From Leishmania martiniquensis (Eukaryota > Euglenozoa > Kinetoplastea > Trypanosomatida > Trypanosomatidae), in the NCBI RefSeq assembly GCF_017916325.1, contig NC_090148.1, positions 361,001 through 425,000 on the forward strand: a stretch of DNA of 64,000 nucleotides, read 5' to 3'. The notes below the pieces were generated by a model, which ran no database searches, was not told the origin of the DNA, and saw nothing but the letters and a program-made list of their open reading frames with translations. Positions 1 through 9,400 of the stretch are shown here, one piece after another. The translations under genes and the position numbers were made by a program. The stretch's first letter is position 1, and each line of letters starts with the position of its first letter.

Positions 1-2086
1 CCACGCGGGCATACGGCCTTGCTGACTCAAGGCGCGCCGCTTTGCCACGTGGCGCTGCTGCAGTGTCAGGGGAAGCGCAATCGGCGGCAGCGGAGGCTGG
101 GGAGGGGCAAAGGTGTATGGATATGTTCAGCAGCACGGGTGTGGCGCCGGGGTAGACTGGGAGGTCCGAAAAGGGCCACCAGTACGCGGCGGGCTGGGCT
201 TCAAGGGGCACACCGGGTAGAGCCGGCAGCGGCGAGACGACATCTGCCGCCCCGGCCGGATCATGCGGAGGTCGACAACGCTGCGGAATCCCGACACCGA
301 TGCTGCTGGTGTCACTTGGCATCTCACACCCAATGCGTACGAATGGTGGTATCGCGAAAGAGTCGCAGGTGCGCAAGGGGTCGGGTGCATTGAGGCTCGT
401 GGGCGCGCGTGTCCCTGCGATGATGGCGTGCAGCGCGCGGAGTGGCTGCACCTCGCCCGCTCCTTGAGCGAGAATGCTGACTCGCGACACGTGAAGGTAG
501 CGAGCGTAAAGCTGCAGCAGCGGTACACCAGCCAGCACTCGGCGAGGATGCTCATGGGCCGCCGTTGCTGAGGGGTCGCTGTGCGCAGCTGCCGCGGGTG
601 GGGAGTGAGGCGATAGGGGCGGTGATGCTGCAGTTTCCACTAGCGGAGTAGCCGTGCGCAAGATCGCCGCGCGGACCCGCAGCGAGTCAGAAATGCGGGT
701 GATTCGATTCTGACGGAGGCTGTCGAGAGCACTACCTTTGGTGATGTTCGGTGCTGTGACAACGGACCTAGATGACCGTGCCGCCTCGAGGCAGAGCACC
801 ACGACTCCCGCCACGATAGGGGCAGCAATGCTCGTCCCAGATGCAGAGCGCAGCTGCAGCGCTGGTGAAGCATGACGCATTCGTGGCGTTACAGCGGCGA
901 ATGCCGCTGCCGACACGCCTTGAACAGCCCACACGTTTTGGCCGAGAGCGATGAGGTCCGGCTTCGCACGACCAGCACCAAAGGGCAGCTCCCACGTCGT
1001 GGGGCCGCGCCCGGAGAAACGCGCCACAGACTTGTCGCCGCCACCCGCGGAAAAGGACTCAGCGAGGTCGCCGAGAACGCTTGCCGAGCGGCTGAGGTGA
1101 GAGAGGGCATGTGCCGCGGGGTCGCCCCGTGCATGGGTGCCGAGAGTGCGTCGCGTTCGCGTCGCCCGGCGGGACGTACCATGCCTTTCGATTCGAAGGG
1201 CGCCAACGGCCAACACATCGGGCATGTCCGCTGGGCTTTGCACGCTGCCGAAGCGCAGCCTGGCATTGCCGGCGGCCGCCACGACGATGACGCCGTACTC
1301 ATGCATAAGCCGGTATAGCCTATCCTGCACCTGTGAGTTATCGTAGTAGTCTTCGCTGCCGTAGGAGAGACTAATGACATCCACAGTCGCGTCGCGGCGG
1401 CGGCGGATGTGCGAATCGGATGTGTTCCACACGCCGCGTAGACGACCTGCTTCGCCTTCCTCAGCTTCGCGCAGCAGCGTATCGAGGGCGTGGACAAGGT
1501 AGCGTTGCTGCGTGCGCTTGTGTCGGTCAAAGACGCGAAACACACGCACGGTGGCGTCAGGAGCCAGTCCGAAGTACTGACCAGTCAAGCAGAGGCCCCC
1601 TTCACTGCTGCACCGCGCAGACTTTTTCGCCGGCTTTCCAGTCAGCGGCGGCACAGCGAGATGCCCTGCCAGCACGCTCACGCTGCGCGTCCCGTGAGCG
1701 CAGCCGGCATCTTCGCACGCCACCCCAGGTATGACGCTAGTGCAGGTGACGGAGTTGCGGCTGCGCTCGGTGATGCCGGCGCACAAGCCGGTATCCAGCA
1801 ACGCCACGCGGATGCCGCGGCCCGAGAAGCAGGTAAGCCGCTCTGCAGAGTCCTCGGAGGTGACGACCCCCGTCAAGCTGTGGATGCAGCGCGCACCGTA
1901 AGTGCCAAGGTAGTAGTCGCGCGGATGCACGCTGGGTTCATCAGCGTATGCATCGGCGAAACCGCGCGCAGCTCGCGTGGTCAGCGGCCATGGCCCTTCC
2001 GTGGCATTGAGACACAACAGCGCAAGAAAGGATGCGGCGAGAAGGCGGATGGTGCAGAAGCGCAAGCCAGCAAGCGCCTTCATCAT
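1..2086 (-). CDS. SUB13: Subtilisin-like serine peptidase, site-1-protease (SKI-1) type, 3' end cut by window edge
   Basis: An open frame runs from ATG at 2086 to the left edge without a stop (695 codons seen), so the C-terminus is missing. Residues 1 to about 31 form a signal peptide (two Met, basic stretch, hydrophobic core LLAASFLALLCL). The S8 catalytic set is complete: Asp98 in VALLDTG, His131 in CAHGTRS, oxyanion Asn274 in VAAAGNA, Ser419 in SGTSIAAP. The segment around residue 360 (SGRGPTTWELPFGAGRAKPD) is the hallmark of the site-1 protease branch rather than of bacterial subtilisins. The product is probably an endoprotease of the secretory pathway. Leishmania has two known subtilisins, named after chromosomes 13 and 28; I assign this one to the chromosome 13 gene from gene context, which is an inference. 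In the sequence seen after the Ser motif the protein becomes Ala/Pro/Ser-rich. Any C-terminal transmembrane segment would lie outside the window. Confidence 0.88.
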   Translation of the reverse strand, partial: MMKALAGLRFCTIRLLAASFLALLCLNATEGPWPLTTRAARGFADAYADEPSVHPRDYYLGTYGARCIHSLTGVVTSEDSAERLTCFSGRGIRVALLDTGLCAGITERSRNSVTCTSVIPGVACEDAGCAHGTRSVSVLAGHLAVPPLTGKPAKKSARCSSEGGLCLTGQYFGLAPDATVRVFRVFDRHKRTQQRYLVHALDTLLREAEEGEAGRLRGVWNTSDSHIRRRRDATVDVISLSYGSEDYYDNSQVQDRLYRLMHEYGVIVVAAAGNARLRFGSVQSPADMPDVLAVGALRIERHGTSRRATRTRRTLGTHARGDPAAHALSHLSRSASVLGDLAESFSAGGGDKSVARFSGRGPTTWELPFGAGRAKPDLIALGQNVWAVQGVSAAAFAAVTPRMRHASPALQLRSASGTSIAAPIVAGVVVLCLEAARSSRSVVTAPNITKGSALDSLRQNRITRISDSLRVRAAILRTATPLVETAASPPLSPHSPPAAAAHSDPSATAAHEHPRRVLAGVPLLQLYARYLHVSRVSILAQGAGEVQPLRALHAIIAGTRAPTSLNAPDPLRTCDSFAIPPFVRIGCEMPSDTSSIGVGIPQRCRPPHDPAGAADVVSPLPALPGVPLEAQPAAYWWPFSDLPVYPGATPVLLNISIHLCPSPASAAADCASPDTAAAPRGKAARLESARPYARV

Positions 2087-2861
2087 CACAGCGACAAGGG
2101 AAGGTGCTTCCCTTTCTCCTCCGTGATCCGACACTCGTGCCGTCTCGGCCAACCGCCGCTAGACCCGAATAATAGCGCCACTGTGGTCACGGGGAGGGGG
2201 CGCTCAAGAGAAGTACGCGTGCTATGGTGCACGAGGAGGTAACAGTCGCTGGCCACTGTAGGGAAGTGGGGGGGCAGAAGAAGCGCAGCCACTACGTAGC
2301 CAAGTTGGGTGTAAACAGGCGCCCGTCCCATGTCTGCGTCCTTGTGTGCCGGACGAAATGGTGGGCCTGGAGGCGATGCACCGAAGGACAAGCCAGCTGC
2401 GGCGTCTTTTTTCCGACGGTAGAGAAAGAGGGAGGGCTGGAGGGGAGCGTCAAGAGGACAGACACTCGACAGTGCCCCTGTGCACAGCGCACGGCGCGCG
2501 GCCGTGTGTGTGTGTGTGTGTGCACCTCTGGGGTGATAACGAGTACAGTGCTCCAAGCCGCGCCACACCCCTGTACTCACATGTATGGGATAGGGGCGCC
2601 TCTTTTGCTGGCGGGGCGGAGGGGTGCGTGTATGCGGGTACCCCGTGTAATCGGTGGGCTTGCTTTACATCTGAAAAAAACGGGAGCGAGATGGAGCATG
2701 TGCGGGAGAGGGTGCGTGAGGCCGCTGCCGCTGTCTTCAGGGGCCTGAGGCACAGTACTCCGTGCACACACACACACACGCGCACACACAGAAACGTGTG
2801 CGTCTATATATATATATATGTGCATGTGTGTGTGTAGAGAGAGAGAAACCATTCACGCAGG
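2087..2861. other. Intergenic region
   Basis: Spacer between the subtilisin start and the stop of the NDK/Dpy-30 gene. It holds a (GT)n run near 2508-2522 and a mixed CA/TA/GT microsatellite at 2763-2846. Purine-rich plus-strand stretches (pyrimidine on the transcribed minus strand) at 2255-2285 and 2420-2450 could serve trans-splicing of the subtilisin mRNA. No credible gene was seen. Confidence 0.6.
2763..2846. repeat. CA/TA/GT microsatellite
   Basis: Consecutive (CA)n, (TA)n and (GT)n runs followed by GAGA, lying immediately downstream of the NDK/Dpy-30 stop codon, so in its 3' UTR on the minus strand. Confidence 0.8.
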
Positions 2862-3581
2862 CTACTCAGGGGTCGGGATCATCGGCGGAGCCTGCGTGTT
2901 GTTTGTCAGGAGGTGCATCGCCAGCCAACGCAGCGGGTCCTCGGGTTTCTGCTTGGCCAGGGCTGCCAAGGCGGGTACGAGGGCCTGCTTCAGATTGGCC
3001 TGCACATACTCTCGAGAGACGGCTGGCGCCGGCACATCCTCCGCCAGCATGCGAGGGAACAGCAATGCTACGGACCTCTTCGCTCCGTTCGCCGTCAGCG
3101 ACGCCCAGAAGGGCAGCTGGCGACCTTGCGCGTGATGCTCCTCCAGGAACGCCGCCAGCATATCGGCGTCCTCGCCACACAGCTGTGCCGCGATGAAGGA
3201 CTGCAGCAGCTCATGGCAGTTGGTGCGAGCCACGACAAACACATATGCTGTGCCGACCAGGTCATGCGCCGTCGGCAGCCGCGACATGGGAAAGCCTTCT
3301 GGTGCCCGCACAAGGCCAGTCACCGTCTCTGCAGAGGACCCTCCAACAGGCGGCACAAGCGGCTGCTCTAGCGCCACCGTCAGCTTCTGTGCGACTTCCC
3401 AGTTCAACAGGCGCAGCTCCTCACGCACAACGATGAAGCCGGCGTCGTAGAGCTTGAACTTGAGGTACTGCACAAAGTCACGCACGCGAGCCAAAGCGGG
3501 AGTGACAATCAGCAGCGCCTTGCTTACAGTGCCGCCGAGCGGGTAGGTGCTGGGGCTGTAGCTGTCCACGGAGGCGGCCAT
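2862..3581 (-). CDS. NDK-fold / Dpy-30 protein (NME5/RSP23-like), catalytic residues missing
   Basis: 239 residues from ATG at 3581. Residues 20-60 (ALLIVTPALARVRDFVQYL, then YDAGFIVVREE) match the N-terminal strand-helix of nucleoside diphosphate kinases, with Thr27 where the family has the Lys of KP. The segment that should carry the active-site His (HGSDS) reads TANGAKRS near residues 163-170 and has no His. Residues about 190-228 (LVPALAALAKQKPEDPLRWLA) form a Dpy-30 dimerisation motif. An NDK domain plus Dpy-30 is the architecture of NME5 and of radial-spoke protein RSP23. The likely role is therefore structural, in the flagellar radial spoke, rather than kinase activity. Location and role are inferred from family resemblance; the motifs are visible. 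Confidence 0.72.
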   Translation of the reverse strand: MAASVDSYSPSTYPLGGTVSKALLIVTPALARVRDFVQYLKFKLYDAGFIVVREELRLLNWEVAQKLTVALEQPLVPPVGGSSAETVTGLVRAPEGFPMSRLPTAHDLVGTAYVFVVARTNCHELLQSFIAAQLCGEDADMLAAFLEEHHAQGRQLPFWASLTANGAKRSVALLFPRMLAEDVPAPAVSREYVQANLKQALVPALAALAKQKPEDPLRWLAMHLLTNNTQAPPMIPTPE

Positions 3582-4380
3582 TCGCGCCAGCTGTGGAAGA
3601 CGGAGGAGAAAGGCACTAGTACACTGAGATGGGGAAAGAAGAGTGCGAGGGGGAGGGGAAAAGTTGCGCGCAACGCTCTTGACTGAGAGGCAGCGAAAAG
3701 GTCGAGGGGGACGACGACTTTAAACGAGCTGCAGAAAGTAGCGCAGCGACTGAGCGAGTGTGACGGCACCGTCGTATCTCGACGCGCTTGCTTGTGGCGT
3801 ACCAGCGTCTCGAAAGCGCCCACCCGCCCGCATAGAGCATGAAAAAACTGTTCTCACCCGCCACTCATCCCACCATCGCGTAAGCAAGCGCTGCTGATCC
3901 ATGGAAGGCAAGGGGGGGGGAAGCGCGCACGCAAGTGGTCACTGTGGTGGAGCCCCCCTCATGATGGTAACTAAGGCATGACATCCGCGCTGTCTTGCTG
4001 AAGCCGATGAATTTGGGGCTCTCGCGGGCACTTTTCTGTTTATTGGACGTGGCCACCTCTCCTGTCTCCTCGGCCTGCGTTTGCCCACCGTCTTCCTCGT
4101 CCGTCTCCGACTCTCTTCTACCGTAAAGCGCGCGTCGCATTCAGGTAGACAGGGAGGGGAGGACAATGAGATCAGGGGCCACTCTGCCCACCTTTCTCCT
4201 CTGCCTCTCAGTGCAGCCATCACCAAACTCACACACACACTACACACAAAGAGGTGGACAGAAACGGGGGAGCAGACGTAATCGATGCAATAAAAGTCGC
4301 CGTCCCCCACCCCTCCCATCGCCTTGCCTCTCTTTTTCACATCTTTCACACGTTTCGCCTTCCGTTTCGGCACTGCCGCA
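3582..4380. other. Intergenic region
   Basis: Spacer between the NDK/Dpy-30 start and the cytochrome b5 reductase stop. Contains a G-rich run near 3912 and a purine-rich tract at 3626-3660 that could be the pyrimidine tract for splicing of the NDK/Dpy-30 mRNA. No gene or strong repeat seen. Confidence 0.6.
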
Positions 4381-5307
4381 TTAGAAGCTGAACATGTTGT
4401 CGGCAGTGTAGCCAATGCGCTCCAAGTTTGGCTTGATCGCCATCTGCACCATTGGCGGTGGGCCGCACATGAGCGCCATCACCTTCGTAATGCCTGCGTT
4501 CTGCGGCACACTGTCGTCGCCGAGCATGTCGGGCACGGGCAGGTGCTTGAGGAACATTTCCTCGCGGACGTAGCCAATGTCGTATTTCCACTCTGGTGAG
4601 ATGTCGCGGTCCACTGTATACCATATGTGGAAGCGGTCGTCGTTGGCAGCCGCCTCGTCGAGCTCCTTCCGCAGCAATATGTCACGCTCCGTCTGGTTGC
4701 CGTACACAAGGAACACCTTTGTGCGGTCCTCCTTGTTCTTCTTGATGGCATGAATGATCTGCAGGATTGGGGTGATGCCAGTGCCGCCGGCGATGGCCGC
4801 GTAGGCGTCCACCTTTTCTGTGATGAAGCCCTGCCCCGGCTTTTGAATGCGGGAGGTGCCGTTACCGAGGTAGGTGAACTTGCCCTGCGGCCCTCGCATC
4901 TCTATCGAGTCACCGAACTTCATCTTGTACAGGTGCTGCGACATCCTGCCGCCGTGTGGGAAGCTGGGGTGGACGCCGGCGAAGTATACCTTGATCATGA
5001 AGTCTACGTAGCCCTTCTCGTCGTCGCTAGAGATGGGCGTGTAGGAGTGCGTAACCGTCTCCGTCTTGCCCGCCGTTGTGCAGTCGGCGCGGAGTACAAT
5101 ATGCTGCCCGATCGGCAGACCGAGTGACTGCTTCTCGTTCTCGAGGGCGAAACGGAAGATGAACGTGTCGTGAGACACCTCGGTGCGCTTGATCAGCTTG
5201 AAGTGCTTGAACATCGTCGGGTCCATGGCCACCTTCGACATGCGCGTGAACATGTAAGCGAAGAAGGCCGCCATGTTGACGGCAATGATGACGAGAATGC
5301 AGATCAT
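4381..5307 (-). CDS. NADH-cytochrome b5 reductase
   Basis: 308 residues from ATG at 5307; an in-frame TTG at 5325 extends the frame but is not a credible start. Residues 1-22 form a membrane anchor (MICILVIIAVNMAAFFAYMF). The FAD lobe contains PIGQHI, the SYTPISSD motif and HGGRMSQ. The pyridine-nucleotide lobe has GGTGITP (174-180), LVYGNQTERDILLR and CGPPPM (282-287), and the protein ends in Phe as in animal and fungal CYB5R. It transfers electrons from NADH through FAD to cytochrome b5 for fatty-acid desaturation and sterol synthesis, probably at the ER or outer mitochondrial membrane. The oddity is the FAD-binding R-x-Y-T motif, in which the usual Arg is His87 (HSYT). Confidence 0.93.
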   Translation of the reverse strand: MICILVIIAVNMAAFFAYMFTRMSKVAMDPTMFKHFKLIKRTEVSHDTFIFRFALENEKQSLGLPIGQHIVLRADCTTAGKTETVTHSYTPISSDDEKGYVDFMIKVYFAGVHPSFPHGGRMSQHLYKMKFGDSIEMRGPQGKFTYLGNGTSRIQKPGQGFITEKVDAYAAIAGGTGITPILQIIHAIKKNKEDRTKVFLVYGNQTERDILLRKELDEAAANDDRFHIWYTVDRDISPEWKYDIGYVREEMFLKHLPVPDMLGDDSVPQNAGITKVMALMCGPPPMVQMAIKPNLERIGYTADNMFSF

Positions 5308-6404
5308 GGCGTCTTGCGAAGGCAACTTAGGTAGACGGCGAAAAGCGTGTGAGCGTTCGGGGGAGAGTGAAGGGAGGGGAGGGCCGGTGGCCGTGCGGGG
5401 AACGTGTGTGAGGATGCCGTGCGGCAGCGCTGCTTCTTTGCAAGACAGTTCAGGGCCCTGCCTTCTCTCTCTCCGTATTCAGCTAGCTGGCAGAGGACGG
5501 ATGAGTCGCGCACGAAGCGAAAGCGCGCCGCTTTCTCCTCACTGCCTCTCCCTTAGACGTCCTCCTACGGAAAGAGAGGGGCAGTCGGGCCACAACCGCT
5601 AACAACAGCACACACACACACACACACAAAGGGAAGACGAAACAACGAGAATCAAACGTGACGGCGATGACGAGCTGTGTGACGGGGCAGTGGCGGTGGA
5701 ATGGAGGCCAGCGAGAGAGAGAGGGAGGGCCACAGTGAGAGGGAGGCACGTTGGGGAGGGGGAGGGAAAGAGGGAGGCACAGGGATTTAGGGAGGGGAGG
5801 GGGACAATGAGACTGCTTTTTTTTGTGTGTGTGTGCCGCTCAAGTCTCGCGCCCGCTCTTCTCCTGCACCTTTCTCAGCGCGCTCACTTCTGCGATAGAG
5901 AGCGCACGAGCCCAACCCCTCTCGCTCCCCCTCCTCCCCCTCCTCCACCGTGTGGCGGCGCAGAGCAGCGGGCAGAGACGCAGGACCTCCATGCACCGAC
6001 GCGGTTCAGCTGGGCACAGCGCCAGCTCAGCCTCGAGCATTACCCGCCCCGTCCGCTTCGCACAGACATGGCCACAGCCGCATGCCGCCCCGACGCAACG
6101 CCACTCGGCGCATGGCCGCCGACATCCGCAGCGCTGGACGACTTTGGTTTTCTTTGGCCATAACTGCTCGGCTCTGCGTCTCTGCCAGCCCAGGCTCCGT
6201 GATGTGGGGCGGTGTGTGTGTGTGTGGGGGGGGAGGTATAGAGGTGGGAGAGAGACGATGAAGGCAGCGGCTCCCCTCTCACCCGCAGACGCAGGGTGGG
6301 AAACGCCCCTGCTGTGCTAGGATGAGCAGTTTCGAGTGGAAAGGGATCACCAACAAGCAATGAAATAATGGACGCGTGCGTTGGCCAGTGTGCGCAGAAA
6401 CCCT
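5308..6404. other. Intergenic region
   Basis: Spacer between the cytochrome b5 reductase start and the stop of the 1569-residue protein. Contains a (CA)n run at 5609-5628, long purine-rich blocks at 5703-5806 (pyrimidine-rich on the transcribed strand) and a (GT)n run near 6211-6226. No gene supported. Confidence 0.6.
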
Positions 6405-9400
6405 TCACGAGCGTCGGAAGGGGACCTCCTCCCCCTCATCCGGCACACACAGCACCTCCCTGATCACGCGTGAGCAGCAGTGCGTCATGAGAGGACTCTT
6501 CGCTAGAGATGAGGTCATGAACCCACGGGCCATGCTGACCCACAGCTCCTTATTCTTGCTCCCGTGGCCATCGCGGCGGACAGAGCTCCAGGTGAGATCG
6601 TTCACGAGGTAAAGTGAAATGTACTCGCGGCGGGAGGGCAGATGGCTGTATTGCAGGTCTTTGATCTGGTTATCCGGCGCCTGAGATGGGGCGTGGCTCT
6701 TCATCGCCAGCGGTTGCTGTGGCTGGGCTCGTCCCTCTTGCAGCCTTTCCTTCACTGGCGCGTCCGCCCCAAGTGAGAAGCAGTGCGCGCTACTACCACT
6801 GCGGTGAAAGGTTCTGCCCTTGCGGTTGTGGGCTTGAATCAACTTTAAGTACCCCAGCACACTCGCCGAGGTGCGGGGGGGTTTAAGCGAGCAGCCAAGC
6901 GGCGTCGAGCCGCTCATTTTGTCTGACGGCCGCTGGCGCAAGATGAAGTCGATGTCGTGCGCGCCTTTCCGACGGCGGTGCTGCTGCTGCTGCTGCCGTG
7001 ACGCCTTATCCTCTCGGACTTCATCAGCGAGGCTGTGAAGGACCGGGAAGATTTGTGCGTCGGGGTTGGTGAGGCCGCGCAGCTGAAGGAAGAGGACGTA
7101 CTGGTGGTCCGACATGGTCAGAATCTCATAGGCAGAGTTCAGTGCTACCGTTGAACTCAGCAGGTTACCGTCCGCCGGCTCCAGCCACATGAAGTTTTTG
7201 AATGAGTAGTCACCACTGCTTACCGCCTTCTTCATCAGCAGGAACGCCAGCGGTGCGATGGGGGCGGTGTAGTACACACCGTTGGTGATGGCGTTGCCGA
7301 GGAGGACTCCGATGGAGAAGAAGACGTTGTGCAGAGCTTCCTCTGTGTCGCAGAGCAGCCCGCTGGGGGCGTGACGGCCTCGCGCGGCGACGGCTGTCGG
7401 CTGCGCGAGCCCGTCTCCCGCGGCCACCAACATGGAGTCTACCAATGCATGGCGGCTGCTGGTGTTGCTCTCCTGCTGCCCCCCGCTGCTCAAGATGGAG
7501 TCGATCAGGTTCGGGTTGGACCAGCACACCGTGTCATTGTTTTTGTTGTCGAAGGTGAAGACACTCATGGAGGCGCGTTCATGGCCGATGGTCAAGATGC
7601 GCAGCGGGACGGTGAGCGGCATGTCTAGGGCTGCGACTCGCAAGACAACCTCGCCGTGGTACGTATTGGCGCTGCCAGCCCGCTCGCTCTTCCCGGTTGC
7701 CGTCACCACGCTCGATGACGTGCCCCCGCTCCTGCGCCCAGAGCGCGAGGGCAGCAGGCTGCACGGAAGCACCTCGAGCACTCTCCAGCGCACAGCCACG
7801 CGATGGCTAACCTTCTCGCTGACGCCGAGGATGTCGTGCATGACGTCCTGGTAAACCCGTGCCGTTTCCGGCGCTGCATAACTGCCGCTAGACGCAGTGG
7901 CCGGATCGTCCTCCGAGGTGGCACCGCAAGCACCCTCTTTGCTGCCAAAGGAGACGGCCATCGCACTGCTGTGCTTTTCGGGCTCATCGATCTTGACCAG
8001 CTGCGTCCGCGCTCTCTCCCCTGGCGTGTCGCCGGTCGCGCTGTTCACGGTCCCGGTGACACTTCCCTCGCTACCTATCAACGGACTCGAAGCGCCGTTG
8101 ACTTCTGCCTCACTGGGTGACGCACGGGTGAAGTGGCGTGGGCTTGAGGGGTGCCCCTGCGACGGCGACGGCGGCGTCGGCTTCGCAGAGTCCGAGGCCC
8201 CTGCCTCATGACCACCGCGTGTTAGCAACCCGGCCACGCGCTCTGCCATGACGGAAACAAGGTCACCAACACAGAAGGTCACTAGCGGCTCGCCAGACGT
8301 CCAGCGAAGCACCAAGAGGCCCTCGCTAGGGAGCAGCTTTGGCATAGCCCGGTGGAGGGCCTGCGCTATGTCCGGCCGGTCCGCCTCTAGATCGCGAGCC
8401 GAGCAGTAGAAGGTGGAGCTCACGGAAGGCGTCAGCTCCGTCACGCGGTGACGGCGCATTGTCGCTTCGTTACTGCAGCGGAGGTACAGTTGTACCTGCG
8501 GACTGACGCATGTGTACACGTCGATGTTACGGTTCTCTTCCATCAACGTGCTGCACGAGGCAGACGTGTCGGAGGAGGATGAAGGGCTGCGGTGCGTGAC
8601 ACTCTGAAGCTTGCCAGCTGCTGCCGTCGGCGAGAGAGCAGCGCTGAAGGGTGCTGTGTACCCTGCGTTTGGGCTCTTGCGCTGCGGCGCGCTACTGCTG
8701 CTCGCCGACGGCGAGCACGGCCCGCTCAACGCCGACAACCTCTGCGCCCCATCCTCGTTGACTCCGCTGTCGCTGCTGTCTGTGCTGCGGTGCGCGTAGC
8801 CGACAGTGAAGTTCGGCTCAAAAAAGTAATTGGAGATGTCAACCCGACTTCTGCCCTTGGCGCTCTGAAAGGCCGTGGCGAAGGATAGCAGTGTCATGTC
8901 CTTCTGCAGCGTCAGCGGCACTCGCTGGATGGCGGTGGCCTGAGCGGTGTAAAGGTACATGAGGATACGCTTGCCTTCCGAGTTCACCGCGTAGAAGGGA
9001 AAGAGTGGAAACCATTCCTTGATATTCTGTGGGCAGGCGCTGCCGCACGGCAGAGCACCGACGGCCTGGAACAGCGCACGCAGCACCCCACAGCATTCGT
9101 CAATCTCGATGAAGCTAAGCGGCTTGCCGTGGTGCTTCTGGGCGAGGAGGCCGTGGCTCGACATGATGGGCATGCCCATCATGCACGCGACCCAGCAAAT
9201 TTGATTCAGTATTGGAACCTCGAGCATTTTGCTGAGCGCCACGTCGTCTGTCATACGCTGCACGCTTGACGGCAAGCGACGGTCATCCGCGACGATGCTG
9301 CGCTGGCCACCGCCAGTCAAGAACATCAGCTTCAGCGCGATCCCGCTCAGCAGCTGGGTCACGTCAAAGTTCTTCTGCTCTTCCGGCGTTGCGATCATCT

